A model generated the notes under the pieces. That model made no database searches. It was not told where the DNA came from and saw nothing but the letters and a program-made list of their open reading frames with translations. DNA of 64,000 bases from Lachnospiraceae bacterium A2 (GTDB taxonomy: Bacteria > Bacillota > Clostridia > Lachnospirales > Lachnospiraceae): contig KE159638.1 of the NCBI GenBank assembly GCA_000403315.2, positions 62,001 to 126,000 of the forward strand, in the 5' to 3' direction. Below, piece by piece: positions 24,426-32,861 of this stretch. Every line of letters begins with the position of its first letter. The first letter of the stretch is position 1. A program made the translations under genes and the position numbers.

Positions 24426-24452
24426 TAAAGTCTTTTTGAAAAAAACCGATAA
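24426..24452 (+). promoter_or_regulatory. SigD (sigma-28) promoter of the main flagellin gene
   Basis: TAAA (24426-24429), 15-base spacer, ACCGATAA (24445-24452), the same boxes and spacing as at flgM. A start near 24460 would give a long leader of ~180 bases before the flagellin ATG. Confidence 0.88.
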
Positions 24453-24601
24453 AGATAGTGTAAGTCAAAGATGCAACAGATACATGGTTGTACAGTGTTT
24501 TCTGGATGGTTAACCTAGGGACTGTCCAGGAATATAAAAAGGCTGTTTTGGCAGAATATAAGTGCTAATGCTTGGAGCAAAGGCGTTTATATTAATAATT
24601 T

Positions 24602-24635
24602 TGCAGCATGGAAGCTGCAGTATATTCAAGGAGGA
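24602..24635 (+). promoter_or_regulatory. Flagellin leader with two probable CsrA binding sites
   Basis: Site 1: stem TGCAGC (24602-24607) and GCTGCA (24614-24619) with loop ATGGAA, so the AUGGA core lies in a hairpin loop as CsrA prefers. Site 2: AAGGAGGA (24628-24635), the Shine-Dalgarno itself. One upstream hairpin site plus one at the SD is the arrangement described for Bacillus hag, and CsrA and FliW are encoded in this window. Confidence 0.75.
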
Positions 24636-24642
24636 AACTATT

Positions 24643-25980
24643 ATGGCAATGATCGTTCAACACAATCTTACAGCAATGAATTCCAACCGTCAGTTGGGTG
24701 TTACCACAGGTGCACAGTCCAAATCTTCTGAAAAATTATCATCTGGTTACAGAATCAACCGTGCAGGCGATGATGCAGCAGGCTTGAAGATATCTGAAAA
24801 AATGAGAAGTCAGGTTCGCGGGCTGAATCGTGCTTCTACCAATGCACAGGATGGAGTATCTTTAATCCAGACCGCTGAAGGTGCCTTGAATGAAGCTCAT
24901 TCTATTCTGCAAAGGATGAATGAACTGGCAGTGCAGGGCGCGAATGATACAAACGAGGGCATTGACCGTGATGCAATCAACGAAGAATTGGATGCATTGA
25001 CACAGGAATTGGATAGGATTTCAACCACAACCCAGTTCAACAAACAGAACCTTCTGGATGGTACATTCCAAGACAAGAACCTTCATGTTGGTGCAAATGC
25101 GAACCAGAAAATTGTAATTGGCATTGATAATATGAATGCTGAAACATTAGGGCTAAGGAACATTAAAGGGAATGAGCGTGGCCCTGTTCAGACGGGTGAA
25201 AAACCGGTTACCATTACCTACAAAGGAAACACATATAATTATAATACTGATTTGACCCAGTCTGCTAATCAGGCTGCAGCTATTTCTACATTTAAAGCAG
25301 CTATTTCAGCAACAGCAAATGCAGATCAGTATGCAGAGCAGTATGCAAAGGCTAGTGGCGTAGTGTATTACAAAGCGGATAGTGACAAAGGTGTTTCTGC
25401 TACTGCTTCTGTAGTTGGTTCCAAATTGTCAGGTGCAGTACAGGCAAAATCAGATAAGTCTTTAGGGAACGGACTGTTTTCACAGGTTGGCAGCACTCCG
25501 TACATGAGTTACACGAGGTATGACACTGCGGCTTCTGCTATGAAGGTTGATATAAGTGCAGCTAAGGGAACAATAAGTACTGAAATTATGAATAATTTCG
25601 CACAGTACGTACAGACAGTGGGAACCAAAGGCGATGACAGTACAGTAGGTGCGCCAGAAGTAGCATTTACAATGACAAAACCGGGTGTTGATACTTATGC
25701 GAAGGCAAATGCAACAATTGATGCTGTACAGCAAGCAATTAATAAAGTATCTTCCCAGAGATCCGCGCTTGGTGCATTGCAGAACAGATTAGAGCATACC
25801 ATCGCTAACTTGGATAATGTAGCAGAGAATACGCAGGCAGCAGAATCTCGTATCCGTGACCTTGATATGGCTTCTGAGATGGTTGAGTATAGCAAGAACA
25901 ACATCCTTGCTCAGGCTGGGCAGTCTATGCTGGCTCAGGCAAACCAATCTACACAGGGAGTATTATCTTTGTTAGGGTAA
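24643..25980 (+). CDS. fliC: Flagellin, main filament subunit
   Basis: 445 residues. The N-terminal D0/D1 domain (MIVQHNLTAMNSNRQLG..KSSEKLSSGYRINRAGDDAAGLKISEKMRSQVRGL) and C-terminal D1/D0 domain (AESRIRDLDMASEMVEYSKNNILAQAGQSMLAQANQSTQGVLSLLG) are conserved. The centre (about 175-365) is variable and rich in Ser, Thr, Tyr and Ala, giving many O-glycosylation sites. The start at 24643 has AAGGAGGA seven bases upstream. It has its own SigD promoter and terminator, so it is monocistronic. It stands between sugar-nucleotide and glycosyltransferase genes, the usual setting of glycosylated flagellins. Confidence 0.97.
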   Translation: MAMIVQHNLTAMNSNRQLGVTTGAQSKSSEKLSSGYRINRAGDDAAGLKISEKMRSQVRGLNRASTNAQDGVSLIQTAEGALNEAHSILQRMNELAVQGANDTNEGIDRDAINEELDALTQELDRISTTTQFNKQNLLDGTFQDKNLHVGANANQKIVIGIDNMNAETLGLRNIKGNERGPVQTGEKPVTITYKGNTYNYNTDLTQSANQAAAISTFKAAISATANADQYAEQYAKASGVVYYKADSDKGVSATASVVGSKLSGAVQAKSDKSLGNGLFSQVGSTPYMSYTRYDTAASAMKVDISAAKGTISTEIMNNFAQYVQTVGTKGDDSTVGAPEVAFTMTKPGVDTYAKANATIDAVQQAINKVSSQRSALGALQNRLEHTIANLDNVAENTQAAESRIRDLDMASEMVEYSKNNILAQAGQSMLAQANQSTQGVLSLLG

Positions 25981-26015
25981 TAGGCAGTGTAAACAGTATT
26001 TGTATTTTAAAATTG

Positions 26016-26046
26016 CAGAGGTACGAGTATTCGTACCTCTGTTTTT
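26016..26046 (+). terminator. Intrinsic terminator of flagellin
   Basis: CAGAGGTACGA (26016-26026) pairs perfectly with TCGTACCTCTG (26031-26041), a 4-base loop, then TTTTT. Confidence 0.93.
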
Positions 26047-26076
26047 ATCTAAATTGGGAAAATTATGAAAGGGTAA

Positions 26077-26433
26077 ATGCAGATGGAAACTTTAGCGCGG
26101 GAATTGGAACGTGGAATAGATATTATCTGTGTAGGATATTATTATTATAAAGAAAAAAATATATTTCCGAAGGCACAGGTTTTGGCGGATAGAATTCAGC
26201 GGTTTTGCGGTTCTTTTTTGCAAGGGGATATATATGGGATGGGTGAAGAAGAATATGAAGTTTTAAGGAAGTATGTGATTCAGGTTTTAAAGGATTATTT
26301 AGAAGCGCTAGAAAAAAAAGATACAGTATATATGCTTGATACATTGGATTACGGGTTGCGGGAATTATTGAATATTTATATAGATAAAGAAAAGGAAGAT
26401 AACATAGATGCAGAGGAGGCTGGAAATGAATAA
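26077..26433 (+). CDS. Small helical protein of unknown function upstream of the Maf glycosyltransferase
   Basis: 118 residues, not recognised. The sequence is helical and acidic, with DIICVGYYYYKEKNIFPKAQVLADRIQRF at the front and YVIQVLKDYLEALEKKDTVYMLDTLDYGLRELLNIYID near the end; the final ~15 residues are acidic. No signal peptide or membrane span is seen. It overlaps the maf start region by 8 bases, so the two are translationally coupled, which suggests a partner or chaperone for the Maf enzyme or flagellin. The FliS-like size and position are suggestive, but the FliS motif is absent. ATG 26083 is an alternative start. Confidence 0.7.
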   Translation: MQMETLARELERGIDIICVGYYYYKEKNIFPKAQVLADRIQRFCGSFLQGDIYGMGEEEYEVLRKYVIQVLKDYLEALEKKDTVYMLDTLDYGLRELLNIYIDKEKEDNIDAEEAGNE

Positions 26434-28327
26434 GGAAATCTGGAAAAAGAATCTGGAGGCTATGGAAAAATGGTATCCCTCCTTTGCAGATATGATACGG
26501 GAAGAAAAGTATACGAAAGATGAAATAGAGGTTGAAATTGAGTTATCTTTAGATGGGGAAAAAGTATTCCGGATAAAAAAGGATAACAGGCAGTTATACC
26601 TTGGAGGGAAACGGAATGCGAAAGAACCCGTAAAGCTTTGGATAGAACGGATTGGTATATTACATAAATATACACCCTTTTTTTTGTTTGGACTGGGTAG
26701 TGGCGCCTATTTAAAGGCATTGGTTCAGAATACAGAAAAAGAAGTTAATATTGTTGCGTATGAACCATCTATTTCTATATTCATAACGATGCTTGAGGAA
26801 ATAGATATATCTGAGGAAATTGAGAATAGGCCGATTGCTTTTGTGGTTGAGGGGTTAAATGATGAGGAATTTGACCCTATAATGAAAAAAGTAGTTGATA
26901 TTGAAAGCATGGGTTTTTTAAGGGAAGAGGTACATCCAAATTATAAGGAGATTTATGGAGAAACCTTGCTTAAATATGTAAAACCTTTACAGCGCATGGT
27001 TCAGAATATTCGGGTAAATTATAATACAGGAGTACTATTTTCGAAAAATATGGCGCAGAATGTCCTTCATAATATGAAATATGCTGTTGAGGGTTATAAT
27101 ACCAAGAAATTATCTGATGCGATACCACACAATGGGGCAGGGATTCTTGTTGCAGCAGGGCCATCCTTAAATAAGAATATAATGGAGTTAAAGAAAGCAA
27201 AAGGCAAGGCGTTTATTGTTGCGGTAGATACTGCTATAAAACCTTTGGTTAAAGCAGGGATAATGCCTGATGCTTTCTTTACAATTGACCCCCATAAACC
27301 CTTGGATTTGATTGCGATTGATGGGGCGGAAAATATTCCGGTGATAGCGCCTACCTGTGCGCATTATCCTTTATTAGATCACCAGAAGGGAAAAAAAATA
27401 TTTTATTTTGATAACTATATAATCCCTTACCGAATGTATGAGAGGAATAAGAAAAAATTTTATGATGTTTCAAATGGGGGGTCAGTCGCATGTTGTGTAC
27501 TATCACTATTGTATAAGATGGGATTTAACACCATCATTTTAGTGGGGCAGGATTTGGCATATACAGATAATAAAACTCATGCTGATGGTACTTTTGCAGA
27601 GAAAATGGAAGAAAAGGATACTAGGAACATGCATATGGTAAAGGGAAATTATGAAGAAAAAGTCCCTACACTTATGAATTTGAGGATTTATCTGGAATGG
27701 TTTGAAAAATATATTGAGGGCATGAAGAAATATGGAAGTGGAAATGTACGGGTCATTAATGCAACGGAAGGAGGGGCATATATAGAGGGAACAGAATTGA
27801 TGACGCTGAAAGAAGCTATAGAGAAAGAGTGCAATGGGGAGGAAATAGATTTTCAATCCTGTATAGAGCATATGGAGTCTGAATTTTCAGATGAGGAACG
27901 AAGAAATGCAGCAGAGTACCTGCATAGTATTCCAGAGAAGTATGAAGAAATAAAGAAAGGTGCAAAGCTTCTGAAAAAGGCGTATCAAAGTTTGGAGAAA
28001 AGCAGTAAATCGGGGAATTGGGATAAGGAAAAGTATTTAAAAACATTGAACAAGATTAAGAAATTAATTCAAAAATGTTATGGAAATGACGGATTCCAAT
28101 TAATAGATTTAACTATGCCTTCGGCAGATTATATTATCCGAAGTGAGTATTATTATGAGAATGATGATGTTATGAAAGATATGCAGGAAACTGCGCAAAA
28201 AGGAATAAAATACAGCGAACTCTTGGAAACAGCCGCGGGATTGTTAAAAAAATTGGCAGAAGATACACTTTTAGATATTCCGCTTGAGAGGAATACATTG
28301 GATGATACGGAGGAAACAGCATGTTAA
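26426..28327 (+). CDS. Motility-associated (Maf/DUF115) glycosyltransferase
   Basis: 633 residues. Maf proteins transfer nonulosonic acids such as pseudaminic acid from the CMP-sugar to Ser/Thr of flagellin in the cytoplasm. The DUF115/MAF_flag10 core is present: GILVAAGPSLNKNIMELKKAKGKAFIVAVDTAIKPLVKAGIMPDAFFTIDPHKP and the later ILVGQDLAYTDNKTHADGTF. An N-terminal domain (FLFGLGSGAYLKAL) and a helical C-terminal domain flank it. The start at 26426 follows GAGGAGG by six bases. The stop overlaps the pseB start, so it heads the pseudaminic acid operon that makes its donor. Confidence 0.93.
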   Translation: MNKEIWKKNLEAMEKWYPSFADMIREEKYTKDEIEVEIELSLDGEKVFRIKKDNRQLYLGGKRNAKEPVKLWIERIGILHKYTPFFLFGLGSGAYLKALVQNTEKEVNIVAYEPSISIFITMLEEIDISEEIENRPIAFVVEGLNDEEFDPIMKKVVDIESMGFLREEVHPNYKEIYGETLLKYVKPLQRMVQNIRVNYNTGVLFSKNMAQNVLHNMKYAVEGYNTKKLSDAIPHNGAGILVAAGPSLNKNIMELKKAKGKAFIVAVDTAIKPLVKAGIMPDAFFTIDPHKPLDLIAIDGAENIPVIAPTCAHYPLLDHQKGKKIFYFDNYIIPYRMYERNKKKFYDVSNGGSVACCVLSLLYKMGFNTIILVGQDLAYTDNKTHADGTFAEKMEEKDTRNMHMVKGNYEEKVPTLMNLRIYLEWFEKYIEGMKKYGSGNVRVINATEGGAYIEGTELMTLKEAIEKECNGEEIDFQSCIEHMESEFSDEERRNAAEYLHSIPEKYEEIKKGAKLLKKAYQSLEKSSKSGNWDKEKYLKTLNKIKKLIQKCYGNDGFQLIDLTMPSADYIIRSEYYYENDDVMKDMQETAQKGIKYSELLETAAGLLKKLAEDTLLDIPLERNTLDDTEETAC

Positions 28328-29313
28328 ACAATAAAACAATACTCATTACCGGAGGCACAGGTTCTTTCGGAAATGCATTTACAACATATATTTTAGAACA
28401 TTATAAACCCAAGAAAATTATCATATATTCCCGCGATGAATACAAGCAGTTTGTCATGGCGAATAAATTTAAGCAATATAAAGACATCCTGCGCTTTTTT
28501 ATTGGGGATGTCCGGGACAAGGACAGATTATACCGTGCCTTTGACGGTGCAGATTATGTGATCCATGCTGCAGCTTTAAAGCAAGTCCCAGCTTGCGAAT
28601 ATAACCCTATAGAAGCTATTAAGACAAATATTAATGGCGCAATGAACATCATAGATGCAGCGTTAGACTGTGGGGTGAAAAAAGTGGTTGCCCTTTCCAC
28701 AGATAAAGCAGTAAATCCCATTAATCTTTATGGCGGTACAAAGCTTGTTTCGGACAAACTGTTTGTTTCAGCAAATGCTTATGCCGGCACGAAAGACATT
28801 AGTTTTTCAGTTGTCCGTTATGGGAATGTTGCGGGGAGCCGTGGTTCTGTCATTCCATTTTTCCGCAATATTGTAAAGAATGGAGGAAAAGAACTTCCCA
28901 TTACAGATTACCGTATGACAAGGTTTTGGATTAGTTTGGAACAAGGCGTGCAACTGGTAATTAAGGCTTTGGAAGAAGCAAAGGGCGGAGAAACATTTAT
29001 TTCAAAAATTCCTTCTTTTAAAATAACAGACTTGGCACAGGCAATTTTGCCTGGGTGTGAGATGCCGGAAGTAGGTATCCGTGAAGGGGAGAAACTTCAC
29101 GAAGTTATGGTAACACGTGAGGATTCTATAAGTACTTACGAATATGAAAAGCATTTCATTGTGTATCCCCATATGGAATGGTGGAATCCGGATAAAATCC
29201 GTGAGGGTGGGAAACAGATTAGCCCAGGTTTTGAGTATAGTTCAGAAACAAATACAGAATGGCTGGCAGTAAATGATTTGGTAGAGTTATTGAAAGGGGT
29301 TGAGATGCATTAA
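28321..29313 (+). CDS. pseB: UDP-N-acetylglucosamine 4,6-dehydratase (inverting)
   Basis: 330 residues, family size. First step of CMP-pseudaminic acid synthesis: C6 dehydration and C5 inversion of UDP-GlcNAc. Motifs: ILITGGTGSFGNAFTTYIL (NAD binding), IYSRDEYKQFVM, HAAALKQVPACEYNP, STDKAVNPINLYGGTKLVSDKL (with the YxxxK pair) and RYGNVAGSRGSVIPFF, all typical of PseB/FlaA1. It overlaps the maf stop by seven bases, and the pseH start follows its stop by one base. Confidence 0.96.
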   Translation: MLNNKTILITGGTGSFGNAFTTYILEHYKPKKIIIYSRDEYKQFVMANKFKQYKDILRFFIGDVRDKDRLYRAFDGADYVIHAAALKQVPACEYNPIEAIKTNINGAMNIIDAALDCGVKKVVALSTDKAVNPINLYGGTKLVSDKLFVSANAYAGTKDISFSVVRYGNVAGSRGSVIPFFRNIVKNGGKELPITDYRMTRFWISLEQGVQLVIKALEEAKGGETFISKIPSFKITDLAQAILPGCEMPEVGIREGEKLHEVMVTREDSISTYEYEKHFIVYPHMEWWNPDKIREGGKQISPGFEYSSETNTEWLAVNDLVELLKGVEMH

Positions 29314-29314
29314 T

Positions 29315-29786
29315 ATGGTTGGCGAAGTTTCAACTGGCAATGAGCATGGAGAAGGAAAATTGAACTGTTACTTAAGAAAAGCGCAGTGGGAAGACATGGA
29401 TATGTTATTTCAGTGGGCGAATGATGGGGAAGTAAGGAAAAATTCATTTTCTATGGAACCAATTGCATATGAAGAACATATTGCATGGTTTAAAAAAATT
29501 AGGGGGGGGGGAATCCCAAATCTATATTTTAGAAGATGGGGAGGATAAAATCGGAACGCTCCGCCTTGATTTTGATGGTAATGAAGTGACGGTGAGTTAT
29601 AGTATTGCAGCAGAATATCGGAAAAAAGGATATGGGACGGTACTGATAAGGTTGGCAGAAGAAAAAGTGCCCCAGAGGACTCTGATGAAGGCTTTTGTAA
29701 AGCAGGAAAATGTGGCCTCAAATAAAATTTTTCAGAAATTAGGTTATAAAAGGGATGGAACACAGTATGTGAAATGGATTGAGTAG
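29315..29786 (+). CDS. pseH: PseH N-acetyltransferase, phase-variable by a G10 tract (OFF in this sequence)
   Basis: PseH is a GNAT enzyme that acetylates UDP-4-amino-4,6-dideoxy-N-acetyl-beta-L-altrosamine, the third step of pseudaminic acid synthesis. The first 62 codons (LNCYLRKAQWEDMDMLFQWANDGEVRKNSFSMEPIAYEEHIAWFKKIRGG) enter a run of 10 G (29502-29511) and stop at 29548. The rest (ESQIYILEDGEDKIGTLRLDF..AEYRKKGYGTVLIRLAEEKV..ENVASNKIFQKLGY) is in another frame and contains the acetyl-CoA loop RKKGYGT. With 9 G the product is 156 residues, the PseH size; 12 G also works. No other lesion is seen. The first start with no strong RBS suggests coupling to pseB. Confidence 0.92.
29502..29511 (+). 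repeat. Poly-G tract of 10 in pseH, likely contingency locus
   Basis: Ten consecutive G inside pseH. Nine or twelve would join the two halves in frame. It is the second such tract within 7 kb, both in flagellin sugar genes. Confidence 0.92.
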
Positions 29787-29801
29787 GAGAATGTAAGGAG
29801 A

Positions 29802-30869
29802 ATGAAAGATATACAGATACAGGGGAAACCAATTATCGGTGAAAATTTGCCAGCGTATATTATTGCGGAGATGTCTGCAAACCATGCAGGCAGCATCCAG
29901 CGGGCAAAGGAAATCATCCATGCAGCAAAGGAAGCAGGGGCAGACTGCATTAAAATTCAGACGTATACGCCAGACACGATTACTATGGATTGCAGTAATG
30001 AATATTTTCAAATCACATCTGGAATTTGGAAAGGTGAAAATCTGTACCAGCTTTATGGGAAAGCATTTACACCATGGGAATGGCAGCCAGAACTGAAAAA
30101 GGAAGCAGAGAAAGTAGGCATAGATTTTTTGTCTACACCATTTGATAGGACGGCAGTAGATTTTTTGGAAGATATCGAATTGGATTTTTATAAAATTGCT
30201 TCCTTTGAAATTGTAGATATTCCTCTAATTGAGTATACGGCATCAAAGGGAAAACCAATGATTCTTTCTACGGGGATGGCGTCATTAGGGGAAATAGAAG
30301 ATGCTGTGTGCGCTATCCAAAAAGTGGGGAATGGGCAGATTGTTTTATTAAAGTGTGCCAGCGCCTATCCGGCAATTACGGATGGGATGAATTTACGGAC
30401 AATGCAGAATATGCAGGAAACATTCCAAGTTCACGTTGGGTTATCTGACCATTCAAGGGGATCGATAGGGGCTGTGACAGCAGTTGCCCTTGGAGCCAAG
30501 GTGATAGAAAAACATTTTTGCATTAGTAGGGAAATTGAAAACCCAGATGCTCCATTTTCTATGGAACCTCAGGAGTTTAAGCAGATGGTGTTGGATGTAA
30601 GGCAAGCAGAGCGGGCAGTTGGGAATATACAATATGGCGTAACAGAGCAGGAAAGTGCTAATTACCGTTTCCGGAAATCTGTTTTTGCAGTGTCTGGGAT
30701 TAAAAGGGGAGAAAGGTTTACAACTGAAAATGTCCGGGTAATTCGTCCGGGAGCAGGCATGGAACCAAAGCATTATAAAGAGATATTGAATAGACGGGCA
30801 GCGGCTGACATAAAAGCAGGTACACCGATGTCATGGGAATTGATCGGGGAGGGGGATGAGGATGAATAA
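29802..30869 (+). CDS. pseI: Pseudaminic acid synthase
   Basis: 355 residues. It condenses phosphoenolpyruvate with 2,4-diacetamido-2,4,6-trideoxy-L-altrose to give pseudaminic acid. NeuB-family features: IIGENLPAYIIAEMSANHAGSIQRAKEII at the N-terminus, GADCIKIQTYTPDTITM, YKIASFEIVDIPLIEY, LSDHSRGSIGAVTAVALGAKVIEKHFC. The C-terminal SAF-like (antifreeze) domain (RKSVFAVSGIKRGERFTTENVRVIRPGAGMEPKHY..) is complete. GGAGAATG-type RBS precedes the ATG, 15 bases after pseH. The next gene overlaps its end by eight bases. Confidence 0.95.
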   Translation: MKDIQIQGKPIIGENLPAYIIAEMSANHAGSIQRAKEIIHAAKEAGADCIKIQTYTPDTITMDCSNEYFQITSGIWKGENLYQLYGKAFTPWEWQPELKKEAEKVGIDFLSTPFDRTAVDFLEDIELDFYKIASFEIVDIPLIEYTASKGKPMILSTGMASLGEIEDAVCAIQKVGNGQIVLLKCASAYPAITDGMNLRTMQNMQETFQVHVGLSDHSRGSIGAVTAVALGAKVIEKHFCISREIENPDAPFSMEPQEFKQMVLDVRQAERAVGNIQYGVTEQESANYRFRKSVFAVSGIKRGERFTTENVRVIRPGAGMEPKHYKEILNRRAAADIKAGTPMSWELIGEGDEDE

Positions 30870-31434
30870 TTTTTTGAGCCAGGAAGAATTGAAGAAGTTA
30901 GGGTTAAAATCATTCGGGGAAGATGTCCTGATTGGCAGGAATGTAATGATTTATGCCCCGGAAAAACTGAGCATTGGCAACCATGTAAGGATTGATGATT
31001 TTACATGCATTAGCGGGAATGTGACATTGAAAGATTATATCCATATCTCACAATTCTGCGGTATATATGGCGGAGAAGCAGGGGTTGTAATGGAAGATTT
31101 TACGGGGCTGTCTTCAAAGTGTTCTGTTTACGCGGTTTCTGACGACTATACAGGTTCTTCCATGACAAATCCAATGGTACCTATGGCATATAAGCCTAAA
31201 ATGATGCATGCGCCTGTCCAAATAAAAAGACATGCTATTATAGGATGTAATTCTGTCATTTTGCCGGGGGTAACAGTAGAAGAAGGGACGGCGGTTGGCA
31301 GTATGTCTTTATGCAGCAAAGGGACGGAGCCATGGTCTATATATACTGGCATACCCGCCAAAAAGAGAGGGGACAGAAGCAAGGAACTATTGGATTTGGA
31401 AAAGGCTTTGCTGGAGGAAATAGGGAATGGATGA
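30862..31434 (+). CDS. Left-handed beta-helix (hexapeptide) acyltransferase
   Basis: 190 residues with hexapeptide turns (IGRNVMIYAPEKLSIGNHVRIDDFTCIS; VILPGVTVEEGTAVGSMSLCSK), the fold of maltose/galactoside-type and sugar O/N-acyltransferases. The loop His, expected near H-A-P-V, is visible in MMHAPVQIKRHAIIGCNS. It ends IYTGIPAKKRGDRSKE, the usual end of sugar acyltransferases. The ATG at 30862 is preferred over 30856 because GGGAGGGGG is too close to the latter. It lies in an overlapping run with pseI and the MaoC-like gene, so it most likely acylates a pseudaminic acid intermediate or a related sugar, with a donor that could be unusual (see the MaoC and SDR genes). Confidence 0.85.
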   Translation: MNNFLSQEELKKLGLKSFGEDVLIGRNVMIYAPEKLSIGNHVRIDDFTCISGNVTLKDYIHISQFCGIYGGEAGVVMEDFTGLSSKCSVYAVSDDYTGSSMTNPMVPMAYKPKMMHAPVQIKRHAIIGCNSVILPGVTVEEGTAVGSMSLCSKGTEPWSIYTGIPAKKRGDRSKELLDLEKALLEEIGNG

Positions 31435-31834
31435 TTTTTATATTGGGCAGGAAGTATCAGTGGAAAAAACATTTGGGAAAGATGAAGTCCTTGCTTTTTC
31501 TGAATTGACAGGAGATTGTAACCCGCTTCATATTGATGATGGGTTTGCCAAAAATAGCAGGTTTGGGGCAACTATCGTACATGGGATGTTTGTTGCTGGA
31601 TTAATTTCAAAAGTTATTGGGATGCAGCTTCCGGGTGAAGGAAGTATATATCTGGAACAGAATATGCGGTTTTTAAAGCCAGTATATGTAGGGGATTGTG
31701 TTACGGCAAAGGTAAAAATAAAGGACATCATGCAGGAAAAGAAAATATTTACACTGGAAACGAATGTATATGGAAACGATGGGACGTGTTTTGTTTCTGG
31801 TACAGCAAAAGTGTTGTATGAAGGGGAACTATGA
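31427..31834 (+). CDS. MaoC-like hot-dog dehydratase/enoyl hydratase
   Basis: 135 residues. The (R)-specific hydratase signature is complete: FGKDEVLAFSELTGDCNPLHIDDGFAKNSRFGATIVHGMFVAGLISKVIG, with the catalytic Asp and His in GDCNPLH, and G..IVHGM. Family enzymes hydrate enoyl-CoA (or acyl-carrier protein) to (R)-3-hydroxyacyl thioesters, or the reverse. It overlaps both the acyltransferase before it and pseG after it, so it is deeply embedded in the operon. A fatty-acid-type enzyme is not part of the known pseudaminic acid pathway; together with the FabG-like SDR at 32862 it suggests local synthesis of a hydroxyacyl or enoyl group for the sugar. Confidence 0.88.
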   Translation: MDDFYIGQEVSVEKTFGKDEVLAFSELTGDCNPLHIDDGFAKNSRFGATIVHGMFVAGLISKVIGMQLPGEGSIYLEQNMRFLKPVYVGDCVTAKVKIKDIMQEKKIFTLETNVYGNDGTCFVSGTAKVLYEGEL

Positions 31835-32838
31835 TATATATCAGAACTGACATGAATGATATAATTGCAACAGGGCATGTGATGCGCTGCCTAGCAATTG
31901 CAGAAGCAGCAAGGGCTCAGGGGGAAGATATCATGTTCCTTCTGGCAGACCCCCAAGCCTGCAGCCTTTTGGACAAGCATGGCTTTCCGTATACCATACT
32001 CCACACATGCTGGGATGACATGGATTCAGAGCTGCCAATTATAGGAAAAGTAATTGAGGAACAGCGAATTGAAAAGATTTTAGTAGACAGTTATCAGGTT
32101 ACGCCAAATTATCTGAATGCCTTAACCCAGATGGTTAAGACATTATATATAGACGATCTTAATGCATTTGAGTATCCAGTAAATGCATTGGTTTGTTATG
32201 CCAATTATGGAAAAACGTTTTATCAAAATAGGAATTATCAAAGAACAAACTTATTTCTTGGTACGCAGTATGTCCCGTTGCGGCGGAATTTTGAAAGGTG
32301 TGGAAAAAAACAGATAAACCCATCCGCAGAGAATCTGATTTTGCTTTCTGGTGGGACAGATAAGTATAATATGCTGGAATGTTTGCTAGAGAGCATAGAG
32401 ATAAAAAAATATAAAGACATTCAGGTGATTTGTGGTGTGTATTATCCAAAATATGACTACATATGCGGTAAGTATAGCGGACATCAGAATATCCATGTTT
32501 ATAAAGCCGTCCAAGATATAGAAAAACATATGGAACATGCAGATCTGGCAGTTGCTGCTGGAGGGACAACGCTATATGAATTATGTGCATTAGGGGTGCC
32601 AACCATTGCTTATGCCATTGCGGATAACCAATTAGACAATGTGAAGACATTCCATAAGGATGGGATTATTGATTATGCAGGAGATGTAAGGGAAGAAAAT
32701 GTGGTTGGAAAGATAAATTCCCTTTTAAACCTATATTACGGCAACTGTAAGCTGCGCCAACAAAAATCGGAAAAAATGCAGGGCTTGGTAGATGGCAAAG
32801 GGGCGTGGCGTATCGCGGAGATTTTAAGTCAGATGTAA
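31831..32838 (+). CDS. pseG: UDP-2,4-diacetamido-2,4,6-trideoxy-beta-L-altropyranose hydrolase
   Basis: 335 residues, GT-B fold. It removes UDP from the PseH product to free the sugar for PseI. The front IYIRTDMNDIIATGHVMRCLAIAEAARAQG carries the GtGHvmRC motif with the catalytic His. The UDP-binding end is visible as HADLAVAAGGTTLYELCALGVPTIAYAIADNQLDN. ATGA-type overlap links it to the MaoC gene. All six steps of pseudaminic acid synthesis are covered once pseF (33704) and pseC (35591) are counted. Confidence 0.94.
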   Translation: MIYIRTDMNDIIATGHVMRCLAIAEAARAQGEDIMFLLADPQACSLLDKHGFPYTILHTCWDDMDSELPIIGKVIEEQRIEKILVDSYQVTPNYLNALTQMVKTLYIDDLNAFEYPVNALVCYANYGKTFYQNRNYQRTNLFLGTQYVPLRRNFERCGKKQINPSAENLILLSGGTDKYNMLECLLESIEIKKYKDIQVICGVYYPKYDYICGKYSGHQNIHVYKAVQDIEKHMEHADLAVAAGGTTLYELCALGVPTIAYAIADNQLDNVKTFHKDGIIDYAGDVREENVVGKINSLLNLYYGNCKLRQQKSEKMQGLVDGKGAWRIAEILSQM

Positions 32839-32861
32839 GGCAAGAAAGAAGGTAAATAGCA

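Noticed and set aside
27476..27481. G6 run in maf and a similar one at 38126
   Set aside because: Short, in frame, and within normal Gly codon runs; too short to expect frequent slippage.
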